Origin: Dysgonomonas sp. UBA5412
GTDB taxonomy: Bacteria > Bacteroidota > Bacteroidia > Bacteroidales > Dysgonomonadaceae
Direction: 5' to 3'
DNA length: 64,000 bases
NCBI GenBank assembly: GCA_002409595.1
Contig: DHNQ01000003.1
Coordinates: forward strand, 29,579 to 93,578
The notes under the pieces: model-generated
The model's database searches: none
Told to the model about the DNA's origin: nothing
The model's input: only the letters and a program-made list of their open reading frames with translations
Program-made: the position numbers and the translations under genes
In this document: piece after piece, positions 52,193-60,076 of the stretch
How the letters are laid out: the number at the start of each line of letters is the position of its first letter
How positions within the stretch are numbered: position 1 is the stretch's first letter

Positions 52193-53413
52193 ATGACAGT
52201 AACAGATCGTTTTATCAAATACGCGAAATTTGATACAGAATCGGATACAGAAACAGGTATAACTCCGAGTACTCCGGGTCAGATGATTTTGGCTAAGGAG
52301 ATAGAAAAGGAACTCAGAGAAATGGGTTTGGAAGATATAACATTAGACGATAATGCTTATCTGATGGCAACATTGCCAGCCAATACTGACAAGAAAGTGC
52401 CAACAATCGGATTTATAGCTCACTTGGATACAAGTCCCGATCTTTCGGGAAAGAATGTCAATCCTCGTATTGTGAAGAATTACGATGGAAAAGATATCAT
52501 TCTCAATAAAGATACAAATGTGGTATTGTCTCCGAAAGATTTTCCTGAAATGCTAAATTATGAAGATCAGGACTTAATTGTCACAGATGGCAATACGCTC
52601 TTGGGTGCTGACGACAAGGCGGGGATAGCAGAAATAATAACAGCAATAAAATATTTGCAGGATCATCCTGAAATAAAACATGGAAGGATACGCATAGGGT
52701 TCAATCCTGATGAAGAAATCGGACTTGGAGCGCACAAATTTGATGTGAATAAGTTTGGTTGCGAATGGGCTTATACTATGGATGGAGGTCCTATCGGAGA
52801 ATTGGAATACGAGAACTTTAATGCAGCCGGTGTAAAAATATCCATACAAGGAAGAAGTGTGCATCCGGGATATGCTAAAGATAAGATGACCAATGCTTTG
52901 GTAGTAGCTACTAAATTGATTTCTTTGTTGCCCGAAAGCCAACGCCCCGAACATACAACCGGATATGAGGGATTCTTTCACCTTACCAATGTTTCGGGAA
53001 CAGTAGATGCGGCTTCTGTGGGATATATTATAAGAGATCACGACCGTAAATTGTTTGAGGAACGTAAGCAAATGATGCAGGATGTTGTATCTTTTATCAA
53101 CCGACTTTATCCCGGTAGTACGACTGTGGAAATAAAAGATCAATATTATAATATGCGAGAAAAGGTTGAACCTGTAAAACATATTGTAGATATGGCTTTT
53201 GAAGCAATGGAGACAGTGGGCATAACTCCAATCGTAAAACCTATACGCGGAGGTACAGATGGTGCGCAATTGTCTTTCAAAGGATTGCCTTGTCCTAATA
53301 TTTTTGCAGGAGGACATAATTTTCATGGACGATACGAATTTGTACCCGTTCAATCGATGGAGAAAGCGGTAGAAGTAATCGTAAAAATAGCCGAGATTGT
53401 AGCTAATAAGTAA
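52193..53413 (+). CDS. pepT: Peptidase T (tripeptide aminopeptidase, M20B)
   Basis: The 406-residue protein shows the zinc ligands of M20 peptidases: His77 and Asp79 in GFIAHLDTSPD, the bridging Asp near 140 in LLGADDKAGIAE, Glu174/Glu175 in NPDEEIGLGAH, and the late His in AGGHNFHGRYEFVP. SIQGRSVHPGYAKDKM is the dimerisation-domain His. It releases N-terminal residues from tripeptides in the cytoplasm. Length and motifs are normal. Confidence 0.97.
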   Translation: MTVTDRFIKYAKFDTESDTETGITPSTPGQMILAKEIEKELREMGLEDITLDDNAYLMATLPANTDKKVPTIGFIAHLDTSPDLSGKNVNPRIVKNYDGKDIILNKDTNVVLSPKDFPEMLNYEDQDLIVTDGNTLLGADDKAGIAEIITAIKYLQDHPEIKHGRIRIGFNPDEEIGLGAHKFDVNKFGCEWAYTMDGGPIGELEYENFNAAGVKISIQGRSVHPGYAKDKMTNALVVATKLISLLPESQRPEHTTGYEGFFHLTNVSGTVDAASVGYIIRDHDRKLFEERKQMMQDVVSFINRLYPGSTTVEIKDQYYNMREKVEPVKHIVDMAFEAMETVGITPIVKPIRGGTDGAQLSFKGLPCPNIFAGGHNFHGRYEFVPVQSMEKAVEVIVKIAEIVANK

Positions 53414-53455
53414 TTCTTATTTATCTATACTCTGCGGAGTATTTATATATTAAAA

Positions 53456-53524
53456 ACAGAAAAAGTTGCAATTGAAAATTATAGCGAAAAGTGTAACTTT
53501 TGTAACCTTTGTAACTTTTTCTGT
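53456..53524 (+). promoter_or_regulatory. Leader hairpin with repeated TGTAAC units before gcvT
   Basis: ACAGAAAAAGTTGCAA (53456-53471) pairs with TTGTAACTTTTTCTGT (53509-53524) over 16 bp with a single G-U. The 3' half contains three copies of TGTAAC(C)TTT in tandem. It lies between pepT and gcvT and may be a terminator/attenuator for pepT or a leader element for gcvT. Confidence 0.5.
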
Positions 53525-53561
53525 AAAAAGATTAGATTTAATACTAAAAAAACAATAGAGT

Positions 53562-54656
53562 ATGAAGAAAACACCATTTACTGATATTCATATTGCCCTT
53601 GGGGCAAAAATGCACGAGTTTGCAGGTTATAATATGCCAATCGAATATTCAGGTATTATTGACGAACACATGACCGTATGTAACAATGTTGGAGTCTTTG
53701 ATGTTTCGCATATGGGCGAGATATGGGTAAAAGGTCCTCGGGCTGAAGCTTTTCTTCAACGTGTGATGAGTAACGATGTTGCAACATTAGATATCGGTAA
53801 GGCTCAGTATTCGTGTATCTTAAACAAGCAAGGCGGCATTGTGGACGATGTGATAGTATATCATTACGAGCCTGAGAAATATATGGTAGTGGTAAATGCT
53901 GCCAATGTTGAAAAAGACTGGAAATGGTTTAATGATCATAATACAGATTTTGCCGAATTAGAAAATGCGTCGGATAGTATTGCCCAGTTAGCGATACAAG
54001 GACCAAAAGCATTAGCTACTTTGCAAAAAATGACTAAAATAGATTTGACAAAGATCCCTTACTACTCTTTTGCAATAGGTAGTCTTTCTGGTTCGGGCTT
54101 AGATAATGTGATTATATCAAATACCGGATATACCGGAGCAGGAGGATTTGAGATATATTTTTACCCACAATATGGTGTTGATATCTGGAATGCTTTGTTT
54201 AAGGCGGGCGAGGAGTTTGGTATAAAACCTATAGGTCTGGGAGCCAGAGATACATTACGTTTAGAGATGGGTTTCTGCCTGTATGGAAATGATTTGGATG
54301 ATACCACCACCACAATAGAAGCTGGGTTGGGATGGATTACTAAATTTACAGAAGATAGAGAATTTACTGCTCGCAATATATTAGAAAAGCAGAAAAAAGA
54401 AGGGGTGACTCGTAAGCTTTGCGGATTTAAGATGTTGGACAAAGGCATTCCGCGTCATGGCTATGATATAGTGAACGAAAATAATGAAAAGATAGGAGCT
54501 GTGACCTCAGGCACGATATCTCCTACTACTAAAGTTGGTGTTGGTTTGGGCTATATAAAACCTGAATATGCCACCATTGGTACATCTGTATATGTGAAAA
54601 TTCGTGATAAGAATTTGAAAATAGAGATAGTAAAACCTCCTTTTAGAAAGGCATAA
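53562..54656 (+). CDS. gcvT: Glycine cleavage system T protein (aminomethyltransferase)
   Basis: The 364-residue protein is full length. It starts KKTPFTDIHIALGAKMHEFA and shows the folate-binding fold: GYNMPIEYSGIIDEH, VGVFDVSHMGEI, NKQGGIVDDVIVYH and LEMGFCLYGNDLDDTTTTIE. It transfers the methylene group from aminomethyl-H protein to tetrahydrofolate, releasing ammonia. The gcvH and gcvP genes are not in the window. The adjacency to pepT is common in Bacteroidales and may reflect amino-acid catabolism. Confidence 0.97.
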   Translation: MKKTPFTDIHIALGAKMHEFAGYNMPIEYSGIIDEHMTVCNNVGVFDVSHMGEIWVKGPRAEAFLQRVMSNDVATLDIGKAQYSCILNKQGGIVDDVIVYHYEPEKYMVVVNAANVEKDWKWFNDHNTDFAELENASDSIAQLAIQGPKALATLQKMTKIDLTKIPYYSFAIGSLSGSGLDNVIISNTGYTGAGGFEIYFYPQYGVDIWNALFKAGEEFGIKPIGLGARDTLRLEMGFCLYGNDLDDTTTTIEAGLGWITKFTEDREFTARNILEKQKKEGVTRKLCGFKMLDKGIPRHGYDIVNENNEKIGAVTSGTISPTTKVGVGLGYIKPEYATIGTSVYVKIRDKNLKIEIVKPPFRKA

Positions 54657-54667
54657 ATAGAAAAAAT

Positions 54668-54694
54668 AAAAGGATTCATTCACTGAATCCTTTT
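54668..54694. terminator. Terminator of gcvT and of the convergent small gene
   Basis: Perfect 11-bp arms AAAAGGATTCA and TGAATCCTTTT around TTCAC, flanked by A- and T-rich stretches. It lies 12 bp past gcvT and 27 bp past the opposing gene. Confidence 0.9.
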
Positions 54695-54720
54695 ATTTAA
54701 TATCTAATATATTTAAAATC

Positions 54721-54921
54721 TTATTTTTTGTCTTTGTCTTTCGAGCAACAAGATTTTTTATTAGCATCTTTGCTGCATTCTTTCTTGTCTTTAGTACACG
54801 CTTTTTTATCTTTAGTACATTCAGTCTTATCTTTTTTAGTTGTAGTAGTATCCTGAGCCATTACATTAGTTGAAGCTGCCAGTGCAAAACATACAACTGC
54901 TGATAATAAAAGTTTCTTCAT
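54721..54921 (-). CDS. Secreted Cys/Lys/Asp-rich small protein with CTKDKK repeats
   Basis: The 66-residue protein has a signal peptide (MKKLLLSAVVCFALAAS ... VMAQ, cut near residue 23). The mature part of about 43 residues is almost only K, D, C, T and S. The unit C-T/S-K-D-K-K-A/E-C recurs three to four times (ECTKDKKAC, CTKDKKEC, CSKDANKKSCCSKDK). Six Cys give a metallothionein-like metal trap or a disulfide network in the periplasm. Small Cys-rich secreted proteins of this type are seen in other Bacteroidales, but I know of no assigned function. Confidence 0.75.
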   Translation of the reverse strand: MKKLLLSAVVCFALAASTNVMAQDTTTTKKDKTECTKDKKACTKDKKECSKDANKKSCCSKDKDKK

Positions 54922-55044
54922 AATTGCTAATAATTTTAAGTGGTTAAATTAATTTACCTTTCGTAGCAAATATAAAAGCTATTTTACGAATATATTATTA
55001 ATGGAAGTTAAATGATTGAGGCGAATAAATAATCATTATAAAAA

Positions 55045-56220
55045 TTAAGCATGTTGATATTCGAATTTGCCAAACTGACTTTCGATAATAAGTTCTGTCT
55101 TATCCGACTTTTCTACATATCCTACTATCTGAGCTTCAATGTTGTATGACTTAGATATGTCTATCACCTCTTGAGCATATTCCGGAGACAAATATATTTC
55201 CATACGATGTCCCATATTGAATACTTTATACATCTCCTTCCAATCTGTACCGGATTGTTCTTGTATAAGTTTGAATAAAGGAGGTACAGAGAACATATTG
55301 TTCTTTGTAATCTTAACATTATCAACGAAATGTAGTACTTTCGTCTGTGCGCCGCCCGAACAATGTACCATCCCATGTACTTTCGGTCTTAACGAACTTA
55401 GGATCTGTTTAATAACCGGAGCGTAGGTGCGGGTAGGGGAGAGAACCAGTTTTCCGGCATCTATATCCAACCCTTCTATTTTGTCAGTCAATCGCATATT
55501 ACCGGAATAAACAAGATCGAGCGGAATTGAAGCATCATAGCTTTCCGGATACTTAGCTGCCAGATATTTGGCAAAGACATCATGTCGGGCAGATGTAAGC
55601 CCGTTGCTTCCCATACCTCCGTTATATTCTTTCTCGTATGATGCTTGTCCACTGGAAGATAAGCCTACTATTACATCTCCTCCCTGAATATTATCATTAG
55701 AGATAATGTCTGATCGCTTCATCCTACAAGTCACCGTACTATCTACAATAATGGTACGCACTAAGTCACCTACATCAGCGGTCTCGCCTCCGGTAGGATA
55801 TATATTGACTCCTAATTTAGATAATTCTTCACACAGTTCGTTAGTTCCACTGATTATGGCAGATATTACTTCTCCGGGAATTAACATCTTATTACGCCCG
55901 ATTGTAGACGATAATAATATATTATCAGTTGCCCCAACGCATAGCAAATCGTCTATATTCATTATCAGGGCATCTTGAGCGATACCTTTCCATATAGATA
56001 CATCGCCGGTTTCTTTCCAATACATATATGCTAATGACGATTTTGTGCCTGCTCCGTCTGCGTGCATTATGTTGCAGTATTCGGCATCCCCACCTAATAT
56101 ATCAGGTATGATCTTACAGAATGCTTTTGGAAATATCCCTTTATCTATATTCTTGATAGCATTATGTACATCTTCTTTTGATGCAGAAACACCTCTCTGA
56201 TTGTATCTTTGGTCGCTCAT
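55045..56220 (-). CDS. purM: Phosphoribosylformylglycinamidine cyclo-ligase (AIR synthase)
   Basis: The 391-residue protein is of the long Bacteroidetes form. It starts YNQRGVSASKEDVHNAIKNI and shows HADGAGTKSSLAYMYW, IAQDALIMNIDDLLCVGA, GGETADVGDLVRTIIV and the ATP-grasp-like VHGMVHCSGGAQTK. FNMGHRMEIYLSPE is the conserved C-terminal block. It carries out the fifth step of purine synthesis. It is monocistronic here. Confidence 0.95.
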   Translation of the reverse strand: MSDQRYNQRGVSASKEDVHNAIKNIDKGIFPKAFCKIIPDILGGDAEYCNIMHADGAGTKSSLAYMYWKETGDVSIWKGIAQDALIMNIDDLLCVGATDNILLSSTIGRNKMLIPGEVISAIISGTNELCEELSKLGVNIYPTGGETADVGDLVRTIIVDSTVTCRMKRSDIISNDNIQGGDVIVGLSSSGQASYEKEYNGGMGSNGLTSARHDVFAKYLAAKYPESYDASIPLDLVYSGNMRLTDKIEGLDIDAGKLVLSPTRTYAPVIKQILSSLRPKVHGMVHCSGGAQTKVLHFVDNVKITKNNMFSVPPLFKLIQEQSGTDWKEMYKVFNMGHRMEIYLSPEYAQEVIDISKSYNIEAQIVGYVEKSDKTELIIESQFGKFEYQHA

Positions 56221-56291
56221 GATTTTTTTCTAATATATAAATTTGGTGCTACAAAGTTAGCAAAATCGGTTTGATTTGGAAATAAGGAAAC

Positions 56292-56323
56292 AAAAAGGCC
56301 TGTAAAGATTATTTTTACAGGCC
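56292..56323 (-). terminator. Terminator of the ROK kinase gene
   Basis: GGCCTGTAAA (56297-56306) pairs perfectly with TTTACAGGCC (56314-56323). On the minus strand it is followed by TTTTTGTTTCC. Confidence 0.85.
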
Positions 56324-56342
56324 ACATATTATTTAGATCTCA

Positions 56343-57305
56343 TTAATAATCTTTCACTTCCCATCCTAAAGCACTTGCACCAAGAACTGCTGCATCGCTC
56401 TCTTTTAGTTCGGACATAAGTAACTTTATTTTATTGCGATATATAGGAAGCATATTTTCTTCCATATATTTTCGGACAGGATCGAAAATCAATTTACCCG
56501 ATTTTATTAGTCCGCCAAATAGAATGATTGCTTCGGGACTAGAGAATGCCACAAAGTCAGCAAACGATTCTCCTAGTATTTGTCCTGTATATTCAAATAT
56601 TTCTTTGGCTAATTTATCGCCTTTTACGGCTGCATCATAAACATCTTTTGATGTAATCTCTTCTAGATTAAGTTCTCTTAGTAAACTAGGGTCTTTTCTT
56701 GTTTCCAAATATTCTCTGGCTGTACGCGCTACTCCGGTAGCAGAACTGTATGTTTCCAAACATCCTTTTTTACCACAACCACAAGCGCGACCATTACGAA
56801 TGGCGGTAGTATGTCCTAATTCTCCGGCAAAACCATCGTGTCCATATACTAACTGACCGTTTACCACGATGCCACTACCAACACCAGTACCCAATGTTAT
56901 AACAATAAAATCTTTCATTCCGCGTGCTGCGCCATATGTCATTTCACCAATAGCAGCAGCATTGGCGTCGTTTGTTAATGCTACGGGAATATTCAATTTA
57001 TCGGTAAGCATTTGTGCTAATGGAATAACTCCTCTCCAAGGTAGATTAGGTGCGAATTCGATACAACCGGTGAAATAGTTTCCGTTCGGTGCACCTACAC
57101 CAATTCCTTTAATATTGCCAGAACCTCCAACTTGATCTATAATTTCTTGAACACCAGCAGAAAGATGGGTCACAAAATCGTTGATTTCTTTATAAGCTCC
57201 AGTTTTTATTGATCCTTGATTTATAATGTGTCCGCGCTTGTCGACCACACCAAATACAGAGTTGGTTCCACCGATATCGATTCCAATAGCATATGGTTTT
57301 TCCAT
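56343..57305 (-). CDS. ROK-family glucokinase
   Basis: The 320-residue protein starts with the phosphate loop AIGIDIGGTNSVFGVVD. LTNDANAAAIGEMTYGAA contains the catalytic Asp, GTGVGSGIVVNGQLVYG follows, and the ROK zinc site is GELGHTTAIRNGRACGCGKK plus GCLE. Such enzymes phosphorylate glucose in the cytoplasm with ATP. It would also handle glucose released by the mannosylglucose phosphorylase far upstream, although the genes are not linked. Fructokinase or N-acetylmannosamine kinase activity is less likely given the sequence type. Confidence 0.9.
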   Translation of the reverse strand: MEKPYAIGIDIGGTNSVFGVVDKRGHIINQGSIKTGAYKEINDFVTHLSAGVQEIIDQVGGSGNIKGIGVGAPNGNYFTGCIEFAPNLPWRGVIPLAQMLTDKLNIPVALTNDANAAAIGEMTYGAARGMKDFIVITLGTGVGSGIVVNGQLVYGHDGFAGELGHTTAIRNGRACGCGKKGCLETYSSATGVARTAREYLETRKDPSLLRELNLEEITSKDVYDAAVKGDKLAKEIFEYTGQILGESFADFVAFSSPEAIILFGGLIKSGKLIFDPVRKYMEENMLPIYRNKIKLLMSELKESDAAVLGASALGWEVKDY

Positions 57306-57434
57306 GATTTTATTTATGTTATATTGAACAATGAAATTATTATTTAATTAGTGCGCACAAATATAATTATTTATCAGATAAATATAGGTCTTGACAAGCA
57401 ATTATATTCTGTTTTGATAACGTAAAACACATAT

Positions 57435-58529
57435 TTATTGCTGTTTTAGATATAATTCTAATGCTTTGTTCGCTGCTGCAAAAGAGCTTATTTTGGAATT
57501 GAGGACTTCTTGTTCAAGTGTTTTTAATTCATCCTGAACTTTGATATTATTATAGAAGTTACTTTTTAATTTCTCATTTATAGTCTCGTACATCCAATAT
57601 CGGGACTGCTTGTTACGTCTATATTCAAAATATCCATTTTTCTTAACAAAGGCAATATATTCGTCAATCATATTCCATACTTCATCAATTCCTATCTCAT
57701 AATATCCTGAATATGTTAGTACCTTAGGAGCCCAACCAGACTCAGGCAAAGGAAATAGGTGTAATGCGTTTTTGAAGTGGGATTGAGCCAATTTAGCTTT
57801 TTCAATATTGCTTCCATCAGCCTTGTTGATAACAATGCCATCAGCCATTTCCATAATGCCTCGCTTTATACCTTGCAATTCATCTCCGGTTCCGGCAAGC
57901 TGTATAAGAAGAAAAAAATCGACCATAGAATGAACTGCGGTCTCAGATTGTCCTACACCGACTGTTTCTACAATAATTCTATCAAAGCCGGCAGCTTCGC
58001 ATAATATAATTGTCTCACGAGTTTTTCTCGCAACTCCACCTAAAGAGCCGGCAGAAGGAGAGGGGCGAATGAACGCATTCTTTTCGACAGCTAAGCGTTC
58101 CATTCTTGTTTTATCTCCAAGTATGCTGCCTTTACTGACTTCACTCGACGGGTCTATTGCCAATACAGCAAGTTTATTGCCTTCTTTTAATATGTGCATA
58201 CCAAAAGCATCGATGGATGTACTTTTTCCTGCACCGGGTACTCCGGTAATTCCAACTCGAACAGAGTTTCCGGTATGAGGTAAACACTTTTCTATGACTT
58301 CTTGAGCTATAGCTTGATGTTCTAGTTTCGAGCTTTCTATAAGAGTAACGGCTTGACCTAAAATCGATATATTTCCTTTCAAAATACCTTCAACGTATTC
58401 AGATACTGTATATGTTTTACGTTTAAACTTTTTGAAAGTATCTAGATATGGATTTACTGTAGGTTGCTCAGCTGTTCCTTTATTTACTCGTAATCCTTGA
58501 TATTGTTCATCATTCTCAATATGTTCCAT
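57435..58529 (-). CDS. meaB: MeaB/ArgK-family GTPase chaperone of methylmalonyl-CoA mutase
   Basis: The 364-residue protein has a P-loop at GVPGAGKS (96-103), the switch region KTRMERLAVEKNAFIRPSPS, GFDRIIVETVGVGQSE and the G4 motif NKAD. The C-terminal WNMIDEYIAFVKKNGYFEYR is the dimerisation arm. MeaB loads and protects cobalamin in methylmalonyl-CoA mutase, the enzyme of the succinate-propionate route used by Bacteroidales. The mutase genes are outside the window. Confidence 0.96.
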   Translation of the reverse strand: MEHIENDEQYQGLRVNKGTAEQPTVNPYLDTFKKFKRKTYTVSEYVEGILKGNISILGQAVTLIESSKLEHQAIAQEVIEKCLPHTGNSVRVGITGVPGAGKSTSIDAFGMHILKEGNKLAVLAIDPSSEVSKGSILGDKTRMERLAVEKNAFIRPSPSAGSLGGVARKTRETIILCEAAGFDRIIVETVGVGQSETAVHSMVDFFLLIQLAGTGDELQGIKRGIMEMADGIVINKADGSNIEKAKLAQSHFKNALHLFPLPESGWAPKVLTYSGYYEIGIDEVWNMIDEYIAFVKKNGYFEYRRNKQSRYWMYETINEKLKSNFYNNIKVQDELKTLEQEVLNSKISSFAAANKALELYLKQQ

Positions 58530-58710
58530 GTGAGATAGGTAAGCCCGATAAATATATGATATAACTAAAATAAAGATAAATTAAACATAATAGTAATTAT
58601 GTAACTTTCTTGTGTAGATATTCAAATACTTATCAATAGCTATTTTTTTAATTAAACAATTGAAATTAATTCTTATGTAAAAATAGCAAAAAACAGTAAG
58701 ATAATGAAAC

Positions 58711-58746
58711 AAAAAACACTTGCAGATTTCTCTACAAGTGTTTTTA
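58711..58746 (-). terminator. Terminator of the gyrA-TPR transcript
   Basis: AAAAACACTTG pairs with CAAGTGTTTTT, with the inner AGA/TCT able to extend the stem. On the minus strand it is followed by T-rich DNA. It lies 25 bp past the TPR gene. Confidence 0.75.
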
Positions 58747-58770
58747 TATATAATTAGTTTAATTATCTGA

Positions 58771-60054
58771 TTACAGAGCATTAAGTTCTTTGTCTATAGC
58801 ATCTAATTCTTTAGACTTATCTATATTCAATAAGCTTAGATTGTAATATACATTTTGAAGTTTCATTAATGCGGGCTTCATTTCTAAGCTATCAGCATTT
58901 CTTGCTTTCAATATATCAAGATATTTTTCTAGATAAGGCAATGCTTTAGTATACAAATCTGTTGTTGTTTTATCTAATTCAGCTTGCTCTCTTCTATTTG
59001 TAGTTTGTCCGGCCTTTTCTTTTATATCTTGTGCTTGTAGTACATACAATACGCCTAAGCCTTCTAAAGCTCTTTCGCAATTAGCATCAGACGATAATGC
59101 AGTTGTATAAGCTGGTGCAGCTTTGTCATATTCTTTTTGCTCTGCATATAAAGATGCCTTAACGCTCATCAAGTCACAAGTATTAGTTGGATCGTTAGCA
59201 ATCGCTTGATCCAGATAAGCAATCGCTTCATCTGTTTTTCCTCCTCTGATAAATTCATTGATCAGATTTGGTGTAAAATACTTGTTTTTTGGAAATTTCT
59301 CTGCACCTTGACGTAAAGCTGCAACATAAGCAGCACTATCTTCAATTTGTTGATATTCACTAGCTAAAAGCTCATATACATCACTTTCTTTGTAAGTGCT
59401 GTTTTGAATATATGGTTCAGATATTATCTTTTTCAATAGTTTTATTGAGCGAGGATGATCTTTAGATTGGATAGAACTGATTACAGCATAATATTTGATA
59501 GTCTGATAAGTAGTATCTTGTAGATTGAAATCTGCTTGAGAGTCAGCAAACATAGGTAATGTAGGCAATTCCCAATATCTTTCGAAGAAATCGGCTGCTC
59601 TTTTAAAATCTTGTTTATCATTGTAGAATACACCGCCATTGATATAGAATCTATGACCGTCTCTCATATTTTTTACAATGTCTTTTCTTACTTTATTTTT
59701 GATTTTTCCTTTTTCGTCAGGACGCTCTCCTAATTCATCAGCTTTAACATATGGGCCATACATATTATATAAACCTACATACATCGCTTCTTCATTACCA
59801 CCTTTGCCTGTAATCTCTTTTTGCATTTCTAGAGTACGCTCATCATCGAAAGCTTTAAATTCAATATCTCCGGCTAGTTTCCACGTTTCCTGATCTTCTG
59901 CTGTTTCAGGATCAGTTAATGCCGGTTTTATAAGCTCTCTTGCCTCCGCGACATTACCTTTCATTGCATTTTTAGCATCTTTTACTGCCTTTTTTTGAGC
60001 AAAAGAAATGCTAGCAAGCAAACATAATGATGTTACTAATAATATACGTTTCAT
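58771..60054 (-). CDS. Secreted tetratricopeptide-repeat protein co-transcribed with gyrA
   Basis: The 427-residue protein has a signal peptide ending near SFAQ (17-20). The mature protein is helical and includes TPR units, for example DEAIAYLDQAIANDPTNTCD and YDKAAPAYTTALSSDANCER. It lies 22 bp after gyrA in the same direction. The gyrA-TPR order is conserved in many Bacteroidales, but its role in the periplasm is not established. It probably acts as a scaffold. Confidence 0.85.
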   Translation of the reverse strand: MKRILLVTSLCLLASISFAQKKAVKDAKNAMKGNVAEARELIKPALTDPETAEDQETWKLAGDIEFKAFDDERTLEMQKEITGKGGNEEAMYVGLYNMYGPYVKADELGERPDEKGKIKNKVRKDIVKNMRDGHRFYINGGVFYNDKQDFKRAADFFERYWELPTLPMFADSQADFNLQDTTYQTIKYYAVISSIQSKDHPRSIKLLKKIISEPYIQNSTYKESDVYELLASEYQQIEDSAAYVAALRQGAEKFPKNKYFTPNLINEFIRGGKTDEAIAYLDQAIANDPTNTCDLMSVKASLYAEQKEYDKAAPAYTTALSSDANCERALEGLGVLYVLQAQDIKEKAGQTTNRREQAELDKTTTDLYTKALPYLEKYLDILKARNADSLEMKPALMKLQNVYYNLSLLNIDKSKELDAIDKELNAL

Positions 60055-60076
60055 AAATCACTTATTTTTAAATTAC

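Noticed and set aside
52574..53353. 259-codon open frame antisense to pepT
   Set aside because: Long but without family features; pepT on the other strand is complete with all zinc ligands.
56343..57305. ROK glucokinase as part of the mannan pathway
   Set aside because: It could use the glucose from mannosylglucose, but it lies about 45 kb away in a housekeeping region, so a dedicated role is not supported.
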